64,000 bases of DNA from Burkholderiaceae bacterium (GTDB lineage Bacteria > Pseudomonadota > Gammaproteobacteria > Burkholderiales > Burkholderiaceae_C). The stretch spans positions 62,001-126,000 of the forward strand of contig JACKLO010000015.1 in assembly GCA_024235915.1 (NCBI GenBank), in the 5' to 3' direction. Positions 44,488-52,204 of the stretch are shown here, piece by piece. Within the stretch, counting starts at the first letter, position 1. Every line of letters begins with the position of its first letter. Both the position numbers and the translations under genes were made by a program. Under the pieces are notes generated by a model. It was not told the origin of the DNA, did not search any database, and saw only the letters and a program-made list of their open reading frames with translations.

Positions 44488-45156
44488 TCAGATGGGCAGG
44501 ATGCTCAGGAACACACGTGCCAGCCAGCCGATGACCTGCGCCTCGGCCTGGGCACCACGGCCGCGGTGCTCCAGGCGCACGTTGGCCACCTGGGTGCTGG
44601 AGACGGTGTTGCCAGGCTTGATGCTGCGCGGGTCCACCTGGCCGGAGAAGCGCAGCACGTCGACATTGCTGTTGACGCCAATCTGCTTCTCACCGGTGAT
44701 GATCAGGTGGCCGTTGGGCAGCACACGGGTCACGGTCGCCGTGATCGTGCCCTTGAAGTCGTTGCTGGCGTCGGTGCTGCCCTTGCCTTCGAAGCTGTTG
44801 CTCGAGCTGGCAGTCGCCGTGCCATTCACGAAGGCCTTGGACGGAATGCCCGGCAGCGCGCTGACGCTGGCGTCCAGCCCCCCGGTCTTGTCGATCTTGC
44901 TGTTGGCCGTCTGGCTGGCGCTGATCTTCTCTTCGATGGCGATGACCAGGATGTCGCCGACATGGCGGGCCCGGTGGTCTTCAAACAGCGGCCGGTAGCT
45001 GGCCAGCTGGAAAATGGCGCCATTGGATGGGGTCACCGGTGCCTCGGCGGCCGGCTCCACCGGTGCCGTGTCCGCCACGTCCACACGAGGGAACAAGGTG
45101 GCGTTGCAGCCGGCGAGCGCCAGCGCCGCAGCGGTGATGAAGAGCTTTGCGGCCAT
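44488..45156 (-). CDS. flgH: flagellar L-ring lipoprotein FlgH
   Basis: A 222-residue lipoprotein with lipobox LALAGC near the N-terminus. Conserved segments include LFEDHRARHVGDILVIAIEE and FEGKGSTDASN, and VRLSGQVDPRSI-type C-terminal residues (FSGQVDPRSIKPGNTV). It forms the outer-membrane ring. A GTG at 45163-45165 overlaps the flgG stop (GTGA) and would add three residues; ATG 45156 was preferred, but coupling at the GTG is equally possible. Confidence 0.96.
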   Translation of the reverse strand: MAAKLFITAAALALAGCNATLFPRVDVADTAPVEPAAEAPVTPSNGAIFQLASYRPLFEDHRARHVGDILVIAIEEKISASQTANSKIDKTGGLDASVSALPGIPSKAFVNGTATASSSNSFEGKGSTDASNDFKGTITATVTRVLPNGHLIITGEKQIGVNSNVDVLRFSGQVDPRSIKPGNTVSSTQVANVRLEHRGRGAQAEAQVIGWLARVFLSILPI

Positions 45157-45161
45157 GGATA

Positions 45162-45944
45162 TCACAGCTGCGAAAGGCGTTGCAGCATCTGGTCGGAGGT
45201 GCTGATGGCCTTGGAATTGAGTTCGTAGGCGCGCTGGGTGGCGATCATCGTCACCAGCTCCTCGACCACGTTGACGTTGCTGCCCTCGAGCATGCCCTGC
45301 TGGATCGGGCCCAGGCCGTTGGCATTGGGCGCACCGACGTTGGGGGCGCCGGACGCGGCGGTCTCGGTGAACAGGTTGCCGCCCAGGGGCATCAGGCCGG
45401 CCGGATTGACGAAGCCGGCGGTCTGCAGCTGGCCCACCACCGTCGGCGCGGCCTGGCCCGGCAGCAACGCGCTGACCGTACCGTCCTTGGCGATGGTCAC
45501 GTTCGTCGCCGTGACCGGGATGGTCACCGGCGGCTGCACCGGGTCACCGGCGCTCGTCACCAGCTGGCCGTTGCCGTCGACCTGGAACGCACCGTCGCGC
45601 GTGTAGGCGGTGTTGCCATCGGGCATCTGCACCTGGAAGAAGCCCTGGCCCTGGATGGCCAGGTCGTAGACGTTGCCCGTCTGCGACAGCGCGCCCTGGG
45701 TAAAGGTGCGCGCGCTGGCGGCCGCGCGCACGCCCAGGCCCACCTGCAGGCCGGTCGGCAGCGTCGTGCCCTCGCCGGCGGCGGCACCGCTCTGGCGAAG
45801 GTTCTGGTACATCAGGTCCTCGAACACGACACCGGCGCGCTTGTAGCCGTTGGTGCCGACGTTGGCGAGGTTGTTGGTCACGGTGTCCAGCTTGGTCTGC
45901 TGGCCTTCCATGCCGGTCTTGGCAATCCACAGGGAGCGGATCAT
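45162..45944 (-). CDS. flgG: flagellar distal rod protein FlgG
   Basis: A 260-residue protein from ATG 45944 with GGGAG upstream. The N-terminus (IRSLWIAKTGMEGQQTKLD then NNLANVGTNGYKR) and the C-terminus (SNVNVVEELVTMIATQRAYE) are the classical FlgG motifs. It builds the distal rod. Its gene is the first after an intrinsic terminator that separates it from flgF, so flgG-flgL probably has its own promoter or depends on read-through. Confidence 0.98.
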   Translation of the reverse strand: MIRSLWIAKTGMEGQQTKLDTVTNNLANVGTNGYKRAGVVFEDLMYQNLRQSGAAAGEGTTLPTGLQVGLGVRAAASARTFTQGALSQTGNVYDLAIQGQGFFQVQMPDGNTAYTRDGAFQVDGNGQLVTSAGDPVQPPVTIPVTATNVTIAKDGTVSALLPGQAAPTVVGQLQTAGFVNPAGLMPLGGNLFTETAASGAPNVGAPNANGLGPIQQGMLEGSNVNVVEELVTMIATQRAYELNSKAISTSDQMLQRLSQL

Positions 45945-46006
45945 GGGGCAATCTCCCGAAGTCCTTGGTGCGCATCGTCGCGCGGACTTGAGGGCCCCCA
46001 TCGAAG

Positions 46007-46030
46007 AAAAAACGCCGCTTCCGCGGCGTT
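46007..46030 (-). terminator. intrinsic terminator between flgF and flgG
   Basis: On the minus strand AACGCCGC, loop GGAA, GCGGCGTT, then an uninterrupted T-run: a perfect 8-bp stem with a stable GNRA-type tetraloop. It lies 24 bases after the flgF stop codon, in the 109-base gap before flgG. Confidence 0.88.
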
Positions 46031-46053
46031 CTTCCAGGGTCAGCGAAGCAGCG

Positions 46054-46788
46054 TCAGACGCCCATCGACGGGCCGAGCAACTTCTGCCCGGCCTGGTCGC
46101 GCTGCTCGGCGCCCTTGAGCGACTGCATCTGCTGCTCGAACTGCCGGGCCGCCGCGATCATGGCGACCATTGTCTCGACCGCGCTGACGTTGCTGCCTTC
46201 CAGCGCGCCGGCCTGCAGCCGCGCGTTCGGGTCGCCCGGCAGGTCGCCGTCGGCGCCGCGGAACAGGCCGTCGGCGCCACGATTCAGTGCCGCCTCCGGG
46301 CTGACGAGCTTGAGCCGCCCCACCTGCTGCGGCTGCGCATTGCCTACCTTGGCCGTGACCGTGCCGTCGCCGGCGATGTCCACCGTGGCGCCGGCCGGCA
46401 CCGTGATCGGGCCACCCTCGCCCTGCACCGGCAGGCCGCCCGGGGTGACGAGGTTGCCTTCGGGGTCGAGTTCCAGCGCGCCGGCCCGGGTGTAGGCCTC
46501 GGTGCCGTCCAGCGCCTGCACGGCCAGCCAGGCATTGCCCTTCATCGCCACGTCCAGCGCGCGGCCGGTGGTCTGCATCGGGCCGGCCTCGTCGCTATGG
46601 CCCGGCGTGCTTTCCAGCGCGTAGACGCGCGTGCTCGCGCCGTCGCCGAGCACCGGCACGGCCCGGAACGCCTGGAGTTCGGCGCGGAAGCCGGCGGTGG
46701 ACACGTTGGCCAGGTTGTGCGCGAGCACGTCCTGGCGCTGCATCGTGGCCTTGGCGCCGGCCATCGACAGGTAGATGAGTCGGTCCAT
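46054..46788 (-). CDS. flgF: flagellar proximal rod protein FlgF
   Basis: A 244-residue rod protein. The opening MDRLIYLSMAGAKATMQRQ then HNLANVSTAGFRAE, and the C-terminal SNVSAVETMVAMIAAARQFE, are diagnostic. It is followed by a strong terminator and preceded by a 95-base gap after flgE that shows no other gene. Confidence 0.97.
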   Translation of the reverse strand: MDRLIYLSMAGAKATMQRQDVLAHNLANVSTAGFRAELQAFRAVPVLGDGASTRVYALESTPGHSDEAGPMQTTGRALDVAMKGNAWLAVQALDGTEAYTRAGALELDPEGNLVTPGGLPVQGEGGPITVPAGATVDIAGDGTVTAKVGNAQPQQVGRLKLVSPEAALNRGADGLFRGADGDLPGDPNARLQAGALEGSNVSAVETMVAMIAAARQFEQQMQSLKGAEQRDQAGQKLLGPSMGV

Positions 46789-46883
46789 CTCGGTTCACTG
46801 CTCCTTCGGCCGCGCAGGTCCGGGCGGGGCCATGGCCCTGGCGAGGGATGGCGCCTTCAGCGCGTCTGCGGGCTGCGGTTCCA

Positions 46884-48599
46884 TCAACGCAGGTTGACGA
46901 TGGTCTGCATCACCTGGTCGATGGTCTTGATCGACTGCGCGTTGGCCTGGTAGATGCGCTGCGCGGTGATCATGTTGACCAGCTCGCCGGTGATGTCGAC
47001 GTTGGATTCCTCCAGCGCGCCGGCCTGCAGCTTGCCCAGGTTGCCTTCGCCGGGCACGCCGACCACCGGGTCGCCCGAGGCAAAGGTGCGTGCCCAGCCG
47101 TTGTCGCCAATCGGCTGCAGGCCCTGAGGGTTGCGGAAGGTCGCGATCTCGACCTGCCCGGCCGCGCGCGACATGCCGTTCGAGTAGCGCGCCGTGACGA
47201 TGCCGTTGGCCTCCACCGCGATGGAGGTCAGCTGCCCGGCCGCGAAACCGTCCTGCATCACGTCGGTGACGCCGGATGGCGAACCGAACTGCGATGCGCC
47301 GCTCAGGTCCAGCGTGACGCCGGTGATCGCCATGGTGTCTGCACCCAGGTCGTTCACCGATGCCGGCACGTTGAACGAGATCGGGGCCGTCGGCGAGAGC
47401 AGGCGCGATCCGTCGGAACTGAAGACCAGGGTCGAGATCGGCTGTGGCGACGAGTCCGAGCCGGCCACCGACGTGCCGTTGGCGGTGCCGAAGACGTTCC
47501 AGGTGTCGGTCCCGGACTTCTGGAAGTAGTAGTTGAGCCCCACTTCCTGGCCCTTGGCGTCGTACACCTTCATCGACGTCGTGTAGTTGAACGTGTCGGG
47601 GTCGCTGAAGTTGATGGCCGGCCCGCTCATCGCACCCGGCACGGCGTCGACGGCGGCCTCGTGCTGCTCGGCATTGGACAGCAGCGAATCGAGCTCGACG
47701 AGGGCGTCCTGCAACAGGGTCTGGGCAGTGATCAGTTCCGAGTTCGAGGGGTCGGCCCCGAGTGCGGTGCTCACGTCGGTCATCGCGGTCTGAGCAGCTG
47801 CCTTGGCCGCCGCGACGGCGGCAATGCCGCCGGCTGCTGCGGTCTCGGCGCCGGTCTGCGTGGCGCTGGCGTAGCCGGCCGCCATGGCGGCGACGGTCGT
47901 CGATGCGGTCGTCACCAGGGCCCCCGCCGCAGCCACACTGGCCTGCGCGGCCGCGGTCTCCGGAGTGCCGTTGGTCACCAGGTTGACTGCATCCAATGCA
48001 TCGTCCATCGCGAGCAGGGCGGTAGCGCCCTGGGCCGCAGCGCCGTCGGCCGTGTCCTGCGCCAGTTCCACGGCCACCGTGGTCGGGTTGGTGCTGGCCA
48101 CGCTGGATTCCAGGTTCAGTTCAATGCTGATCTCCTGCGTCAGCCTGGGCTCGATGCCGCCGGTGGGCAGCCGGATGGCCCCGGCCTGACCGGCCTGGAT
48201 GTTGCCGACACCGTCGGCCGGGTAGCCCAGCAGGCGTTGAGCCGCGTTGTTCACGATATAGCCTTCGCGGTCGACCTTGAACTGGCCGTTGCGGGTGTAG
48301 CTGACCGGGCTGTTGCCGTCGCTGACCTGGAAGAAGCCGGCGCCGTTGATGGCCAGGTCCATCGGGTTGGACGTGGTGGTGATGTTGCCCTGGGTGAACT
48401 GCTGCGCCACCGCGGCCAGGTTGGTGCCGATGCCGATGGCCTGCGTGCCGGCCCCGCTCAACGCGGCAGCATAGACGTCGCTGAACTCCCCGCGCGCCAC
48501 CTTGGTGCCGTACGTGTTCGCATTGGCGACGTTGTTGCCGATGATCTCGAGGTTCTTGCTGCTGGCGTTCAGTCCGGAGAGACCTTGCTGGAAGCCCAT
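46884..48599 (-). CDS. flgE: flagellar hook protein FlgE with a large alanine-rich insertion
   Basis: A 571-residue hook protein; most FlgE are about 400-420. The N-terminus (FQQGLSGLNASSKNLEIIGNN, key residues GLSGL-A-S--LE-IGNN) and the C-terminus (LEESNVDITGELVNMITAQRIYQ, key SNVD-ELVNMI-AQR-YQ) are normal. Between IELNLESSVAST (about 160) and FSDPDTFNYTTSMKVYD (about 331) lies an insertion of about 150 residues, roughly 47624-48074, very rich in Ala and Thr and predicted helical. It would stick out on the hook surface. Both ends keep the reading frame and the base composition of the neighbours. Confidence 0.96.
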   Translation of the reverse strand: MGFQQGLSGLNASSKNLEIIGNNVANANTYGTKVARGEFSDVYAAALSGAGTQAIGIGTNLAAVAQQFTQGNITTTSNPMDLAINGAGFFQVSDGNSPVSYTRNGQFKVDREGYIVNNAAQRLLGYPADGVGNIQAGQAGAIRLPTGGIEPRLTQEISIELNLESSVASTNPTTVAVELAQDTADGAAAQGATALLAMDDALDAVNLVTNGTPETAAAQASVAAAGALVTTASTTVAAMAAGYASATQTGAETAAAGGIAAVAAAKAAAQTAMTDVSTALGADPSNSELITAQTLLQDALVELDSLLSNAEQHEAAVDAVPGAMSGPAINFSDPDTFNYTTSMKVYDAKGQEVGLNYYFQKSGTDTWNVFGTANGTSVAGSDSSPQPISTLVFSSDGSRLLSPTAPISFNVPASVNDLGADTMAITGVTLDLSGASQFGSPSGVTDVMQDGFAAGQLTSIAVEANGIVTARYSNGMSRAAGQVEIATFRNPQGLQPIGDNGWARTFASGDPVVGVPGEGNLGKLQAGALEESNVDITGELVNMITAQRIYQANAQSIKTIDQVMQTIVNLR

Positions 48600-48630
48600 G
48601 GTGTGTGTCCTTCAGGGGAAATCGGTTGGA

Positions 48631-49284
48631 TCAGTTCAAGGCGTGCACTTCGCCGTACGGCTTGTCGCCGCTGCGCTCGAGCGTGAGCACCAGGCCACTG
48701 CTGCCGTCGAGGCCGACGGAGAGCACGCGGTCGAGCATCAGCGGCGCGCTCTGGACCTCGGCGGCGCCCAGCTTGCCGGCAACGCGGAAGGTGTAGCCGC
48801 TGGTGTCGGCCACCTTGGAGGCGTCCCATGCGAAACCGTGCCGCCCGCCGTCCTGCGCGCCGAGCTGCAGCGTGTCGACCACTGCCCCGGACGGGTTGAG
48901 CACCTCCACCTGCACGCTGTCGGCCGGCCCGGCCAGCGAGAAGCCCCCCTGGAGCTTGCCGTCGACCAGGGTGAGCTGGTTGCCATCGACGGTGACGTCG
49001 CGACCCACCAGGCTGGCACCTTGCAGCGCCTGCATCTGCAGGAAGCTGGCGTGCATGGATTGCACGCTGTTGTTCAGGTTCTCGATACCGGTGACGGTGT
49101 TGATCTGCGCCATCTGCGAGGTCAGCTCCGCGTTGTCCATCGGGTTCAACGGGTCCTGGTTCTGCAGCTGCGTGACCAGCAGCTTCAGGAAGCGGTCGGC
49201 ACTGCCTGCTTCGCTGGCATTGCTGCCACCGAGAACGGCGGACAGGTCGCTGGCGGCGCCTGAAACGGCGGCGGTGGTCGTCAT
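48631..49284 (-). CDS. flgD: flagellar hook-capping protein FlgD
   Basis: A 217-residue protein with the FlgD N-terminal signature FLKLLVTQLQNQDPLNPMD (the key DPLNPMDN) and a C-terminal Fn3-like/tudor region (NPSGAVVDTLQLG, DASKVADTSGYTFRV). It caps the growing hook and directs FlgE assembly. It lies 31 bases before flgE and 17 after flgC. Confidence 0.97.
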   Translation of the reverse strand: MTTTAAVSGAASDLSAVLGGSNASEAGSADRFLKLLVTQLQNQDPLNPMDNAELTSQMAQINTVTGIENLNNSVQSMHASFLQMQALQGASLVGRDVTVDGNQLTLVDGKLQGGFSLAGPADSVQVEVLNPSGAVVDTLQLGAQDGGRHGFAWDASKVADTSGYTFRVAGKLGAAEVQSAPLMLDRVLSVGLDGSSGLVLTLERSGDKPYGEVHALN

Positions 49285-49301
49285 GGCTCAGTACTCCGGG
49301 G

Positions 49302-49721
49302 TCAACCCTGACCCAACTGCAAGGTCTTCATCAGCAGCGAACGCGCGGTGTTCATCACTTCGATGTTGTTCTGGTACGAGCGTGAGGCGGAGATCATGTT
49401 GACCATTTCCTCCACCGGATTGACGTTGCTGTAGGTCACGTAGCCCTGGGCATCGGCAGCGGGGTGGTCGGGGGCGTGCACCCGGCGGCCCTCGGCGTTG
49501 CTTTCGGTCACGTTGGACACCCGCACGCCTGCCGCCGCGTCCTGGGCCCCGGTCTGCCCCATCATCACCGTCTGGAAGGTGACCTGGCGGGCCTTGTAGG
49601 CTTGGCCGTCGGGGCCGGCCACGGTGTCGGCGTTGGCCAGGTTGGAGGCCACCACGTTCAGCCGCTGGCTCTGCGCACTGACGGCGCTGCCGGAGACGTT
49701 GAAGATCGTGAACATGCTCAT
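49302..49721 (-). CDS. flgC: flagellar proximal rod protein FlgC
   Basis: A 139-residue rod protein. The motifs MFTIFNVSGSAVSAQSQRLNVVASNLAN (key S-SAL-AQ--R-N--ASNLAN) and NVNPVEEMVNMISASRSYQNN (key P--EM-NM--A-R-YQ-N) are conserved. Two ATGs lie close together (49721 and 49715); the first has GGAG seven bases upstream. Confidence 0.97.
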   Translation of the reverse strand: MSMFTIFNVSGSAVSAQSQRLNVVASNLANADTVAGPDGQAYKARQVTFQTVMMGQTGAQDAAAGVRVSNVTESNAEGRRVHAPDHPAADAQGYVTYSNVNPVEEMVNMISASRSYQNNIEVMNTARSLLMKTLQLGQG

Positions 49722-49741
49722 CGCGGGGCTCCTTCAGCGCA

Positions 49742-50164
49742 TCAGGCCTGGGTGTGGCTCTTCATCGCGTCCTGCAGCGTGCGCAGGCTGCTGTTGATGA
49801 ACTTCAGCGTCGCCTCGTAGCGCAGGGCGTTGTCGGCGAAGCTGGCACGCTCACGGTCCATGTCGACGGTGTTGCCGTCGAGGTTGGTCTGCCCGGGCGT
49901 GGCATAGCGCAGGGTCGGCGTCACCGAAGCCGCGGCGCCAGGGTCGGCCACGGCACCGGCCTTCGGCGCGATCGGGTCACCCAGCTGGCTGCTGCCGGTG
50001 GCGGCAGTGGCGGCGCCAAGCGCCGCCTTGAAGTCGAAGTCACGCGCCTGGTAGCCGGGCGTGTCGGCATTGGCGATGTTGCTGGCCAGCACCCGCTGGC
50101 GCTCCGAGCGCAGCAGCAGGGCCTGCGACTGGAAGTCGATCGACGCGCTCAGACGGTTGAGCAT
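49742..50164 (-). CDS. flgB: flagellar proximal rod protein FlgB
   Basis: A 140-residue rod protein with the N-terminal pattern LLLRSERQRVLASNIANADTPGY (key R---LASNIANADTPGY) and GNTVDMDRE in the C-terminal half. First gene of the flgB-F transcript, with AGGAG six bases upstream. It is divergent from flgA across a 190-base gap in which I found no convincing sigma-28 or sigma-54 element; a FlhDC-type class II promoter is possible but not recognisable. Confidence 0.97.
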   Translation of the reverse strand: MLNRLSASIDFQSQALLLRSERQRVLASNIANADTPGYQARDFDFKAALGAATAATGSSQLGDPIAPKAGAVADPGAAASVTPTLRYATPGQTNLDGNTVDMDRERASFADNALRYEATLKFINSSLRTLQDAMKSHTQA

Positions 50165-50354
50165 GGCAGGCTCCTGCGAGATGACACCGTCGCGGACCGG
50201 AGGACGGGGCCCGCCGGCCGGGCCGGGTTGAAGGCCTTGTTCATGGGGGCCGATTCTTCGGCGCGGGCGCGGGCGGCAGTGCCGCGATCAACGGGAGCAA
50301 TACCGGGCTATTCCAGGCCTGCGCCCGACCTCCACCCCCTACAGTCCGTTCGTC

Positions 50355-51164
50355 ATGTTCCGAAACCCTGCCCCCACTTCAACCGTCGCCAGCGGCACCC
50401 TTCTTCGGCGCGCGCTGGCCCGCACCCTGCTGCTGGCCAGCGGCCTGGTGGCGGTCTGTTCGGCCGCCGGGTCGGCCGCGGCCCAGAGCCTGGCGACCCA
50501 GGCGTCCGCTGGCGAGCAGGACGCGCTCGGGGACGCGGTGCTGCAATCGCTCCAGGGCTGGACCCGCGACCATGCCCAAGCCGGTGTGCCGGCCGGACAG
50601 GGCGCCGCGCGCGTGGAAGTGGAACTCGGCCGTCTGGACCCGCGCCTGCGGCTGGCGCCCTGCGTCCGGATCGAACCGTACCTGCCGGCCAACAGCCGGC
50701 CCTGGGGCCGCACGCGGGTCGGCCTTCGCTGCGTCGACGGGCCCACGCGCTGGAACGTCTTCCTGCCGGTGCAGGTGAAGGTGTTCGCCCCGGCCACGGT
50801 GCTCAACACCTCGCTGCCGGTTGGCGCCGAAGTCAGCGTCGAGCACCTCACCGAGGCCGAGGTCGACTGGGCCGACGGCCGCCAGCCGCCCGTCACCGAG
50901 GCTGCGGCCCTGGTCGGCCGCCGGCTGACCCGCGCCGTGAGCGCCGGAGAGCCGCTGCGCGCCAGCGACCTGCAGCGCCCGGTGTGGTTCCAGGCCGGCG
51001 ACGCCGTCAAGATCGTCGCGCTCGGGCGCGGCTTCGAGGTCAGTGGCGAGGGCCAGGCCCTGGCCCGCGGTGTCGACGGCCAGTCGGTGCGGGTGCGAAC
51101 CCCGGCCGGCCGGGTGATCACGGGCACCGCGGTTGCCGAAAGGCGCGTGGAGTTGCCGCTGTGA
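50355..51164 (+). CDS. flgA: flagellar P-ring assembly chaperone FlgA
   Basis: A 269-residue periplasmic protein with a signal peptide (RTLLLASGLVAVCSAAGSAAA). The SAF/FlgA C-terminal domain is evident: GRRLTRAVSAGEPLRASDL, then VKIVALGRGFEVSGEGQAL and VRVRTPAGRVITGTA. It helps FlgI assemble in the periplasm. It is divergent from flgB and precedes flgM by 148 bases, where a separate promoter lies. Confidence 0.95.
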   Translation: MFRNPAPTSTVASGTLLRRALARTLLLASGLVAVCSAAGSAAAQSLATQASAGEQDALGDAVLQSLQGWTRDHAQAGVPAGQGAARVEVELGRLDPRLRLAPCVRIEPYLPANSRPWGRTRVGLRCVDGPTRWNVFLPVQVKVFAPATVLNTSLPVGAEVSVEHLTEAEVDWADGRQPPVTEAAALVGRRLTRAVSAGEPLRASDLQRPVWFQAGDAVKIVALGRGFEVSGEGQALARGVDGQSVRVRTPAGRVITGTAVAERRVELPL

Positions 51165-51230
51165 GCCCCTTCCACTGTCAACTCGCCCCCCCGATTCAAG
51201 GGATCATTGGCGCGATCGTGAAGATGCCAC

Positions 51231-51258
51231 TAAAGTCCAGTGCACCCGCTGCCGATAG
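51231..51258 (+). promoter_or_regulatory. sigma-28 (FliA) promoter for flgM
   Basis: TAAA at 51231-51234, 16 bases, then GCCGATAG at 51251-51258: both boxes match the FliA consensus TAAA-N15-GCCGATAA, with one base extra spacing. It ends 54 bases before the flgM ATG. Confidence 0.75.
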
Positions 51259-51312
51259 CACGTCCATGACAAGCCGGCACCGCCCTTCTGGGCACCGCCG
51301 TTGGAGCACGCC

Positions 51313-51624
51313 ATGAAGATCGGTCCTTTCGAGAACAAGCCTGCCGGCGTCGACCGGGTTGCCCCATCGGGCGCCGAGCGCAAAGGCGAGGCCGGCAAGA
51401 CCGGCCAGAGCGGGCGCAGTGGCAGTGCCAGCGCCACGGTGGCACTGTCCTCCACGGCGGCGGAGCTCAGCCAGGGTGGTGTGTCCGAGGCCAGCTTCGA
51501 CCAGGCCAAGGTCGATCGCATCGCGCAGGCCATTCGAGACGGCAACTACCAGATCAATGCCGAGGCGATCGCCGACAAGCTGATCTCCAACGCACAGGAA
51601 CTGCTCGGCAAGACGGGCGGCTGA
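51313..51624 (+). CDS. flgM: anti-sigma-28 factor FlgM
   Basis: A 103-residue protein from ATG 51313, with GGAG six bases upstream. The N-terminal half is Gly/Ser/Lys-rich and disordered, as in the family. The C-terminal helices (FDQAKVDRIAQAIRDGNYQINAEAIADKLI by its key residues KVD-I--AI--G-Y-I-A--IA-KLI) bind FliA. It holds FliA inactive until exported through the finished hook. A FliA promoter upstream gives autoregulation. Confidence 0.95.
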   Translation: MKIGPFENKPAGVDRVAPSGAERKGEAGKTGQSGRSGSASATVALSSTAAELSQGGVSEASFDQAKVDRIAQAIRDGNYQINAEAIADKLISNAQELLGKTGG

Positions 51625-51641
51625 CGCCGCCACCCACTCCG

Positions 51642-52046
51642 ATGATGACCTCGCCGTCCGAGATGCTGGCGCTGGAGCGCGCCACGCAGGCCCTGGAGCG
51701 TCCGCTGTCAGCGCTGGAAGAAGCACTGGCGGCGCTCTCCGAGGCGCTGCGCGAGCGTGATGCCTCCCGCATCGAATCCACCGCCGCCGATCTGCACCGC
51801 GCGCTTTCCGCCGCCGTGGAGCAGTTCGGTCGCTGCAAGCGCCAGGGGCCCATCCCCGCCGTGCTGCGCCGCCGTCTGATGTCGGCCGGTGCGCAGGTGG
51901 CCGCGCAGCGCGAGATCCTGGCCCGGGCCACAGCGTCACTGGACCGCGCCATCGATGTGCTGCTGCCGGCCACCGCCGGCTCGGCCATCTATGCCGCAGG
52001 GGGCCTGGCCGAACGGTCGCAGCACAGCGGCAGCACGCACGCCTGA
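51642..52046 (+). CDS. flgN: flagellar export chaperone FlgN
   Basis: A 134-residue, strongly helical protein placed 17 bases after flgM, the usual order. Long helices with heptad leucines fit a FlgN-type chaperone that escorts FlgK and FlgL to the export gate. Sequence identity in this family is low, so position carries much of the weight. Confidence 0.88.
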   Translation: MMTSPSEMLALERATQALERPLSALEEALAALSEALRERDASRIESTAADLHRALSAAVEQFGRCKRQGPIPAVLRRRLMSAGAQVAAQREILARATASLDRAIDVLLPATAGSAIYAAGGLAERSQHSGSTHA

Positions 52047-52053
52047 TCGGCGG

Positions 52054-52079
52054 CGCCTGCAAGCTGGCGTCCGCAGGCG
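52054..52079. repeat. possible hairpin after flgN
   Basis: CGCCTGC (52054-52060) pairs with GCAGGCG (52073-52079) across a 12-base loop just after the flgN stop. There is no clear T-run, so it is a weak terminator candidate. Confidence 0.35.
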
Positions 52080-52204
52080 TGCGCTTTCGGGTTCGCACTC
52101 TGCAGGACAGAGCGGGGCAACCACCCCGGTCACACCCTTCGTGATGCATTTGTCGACATGTCGTCGACCTCCCGGCGACACGCCTGCGTGATTTTGTTCA
52201 CGGC

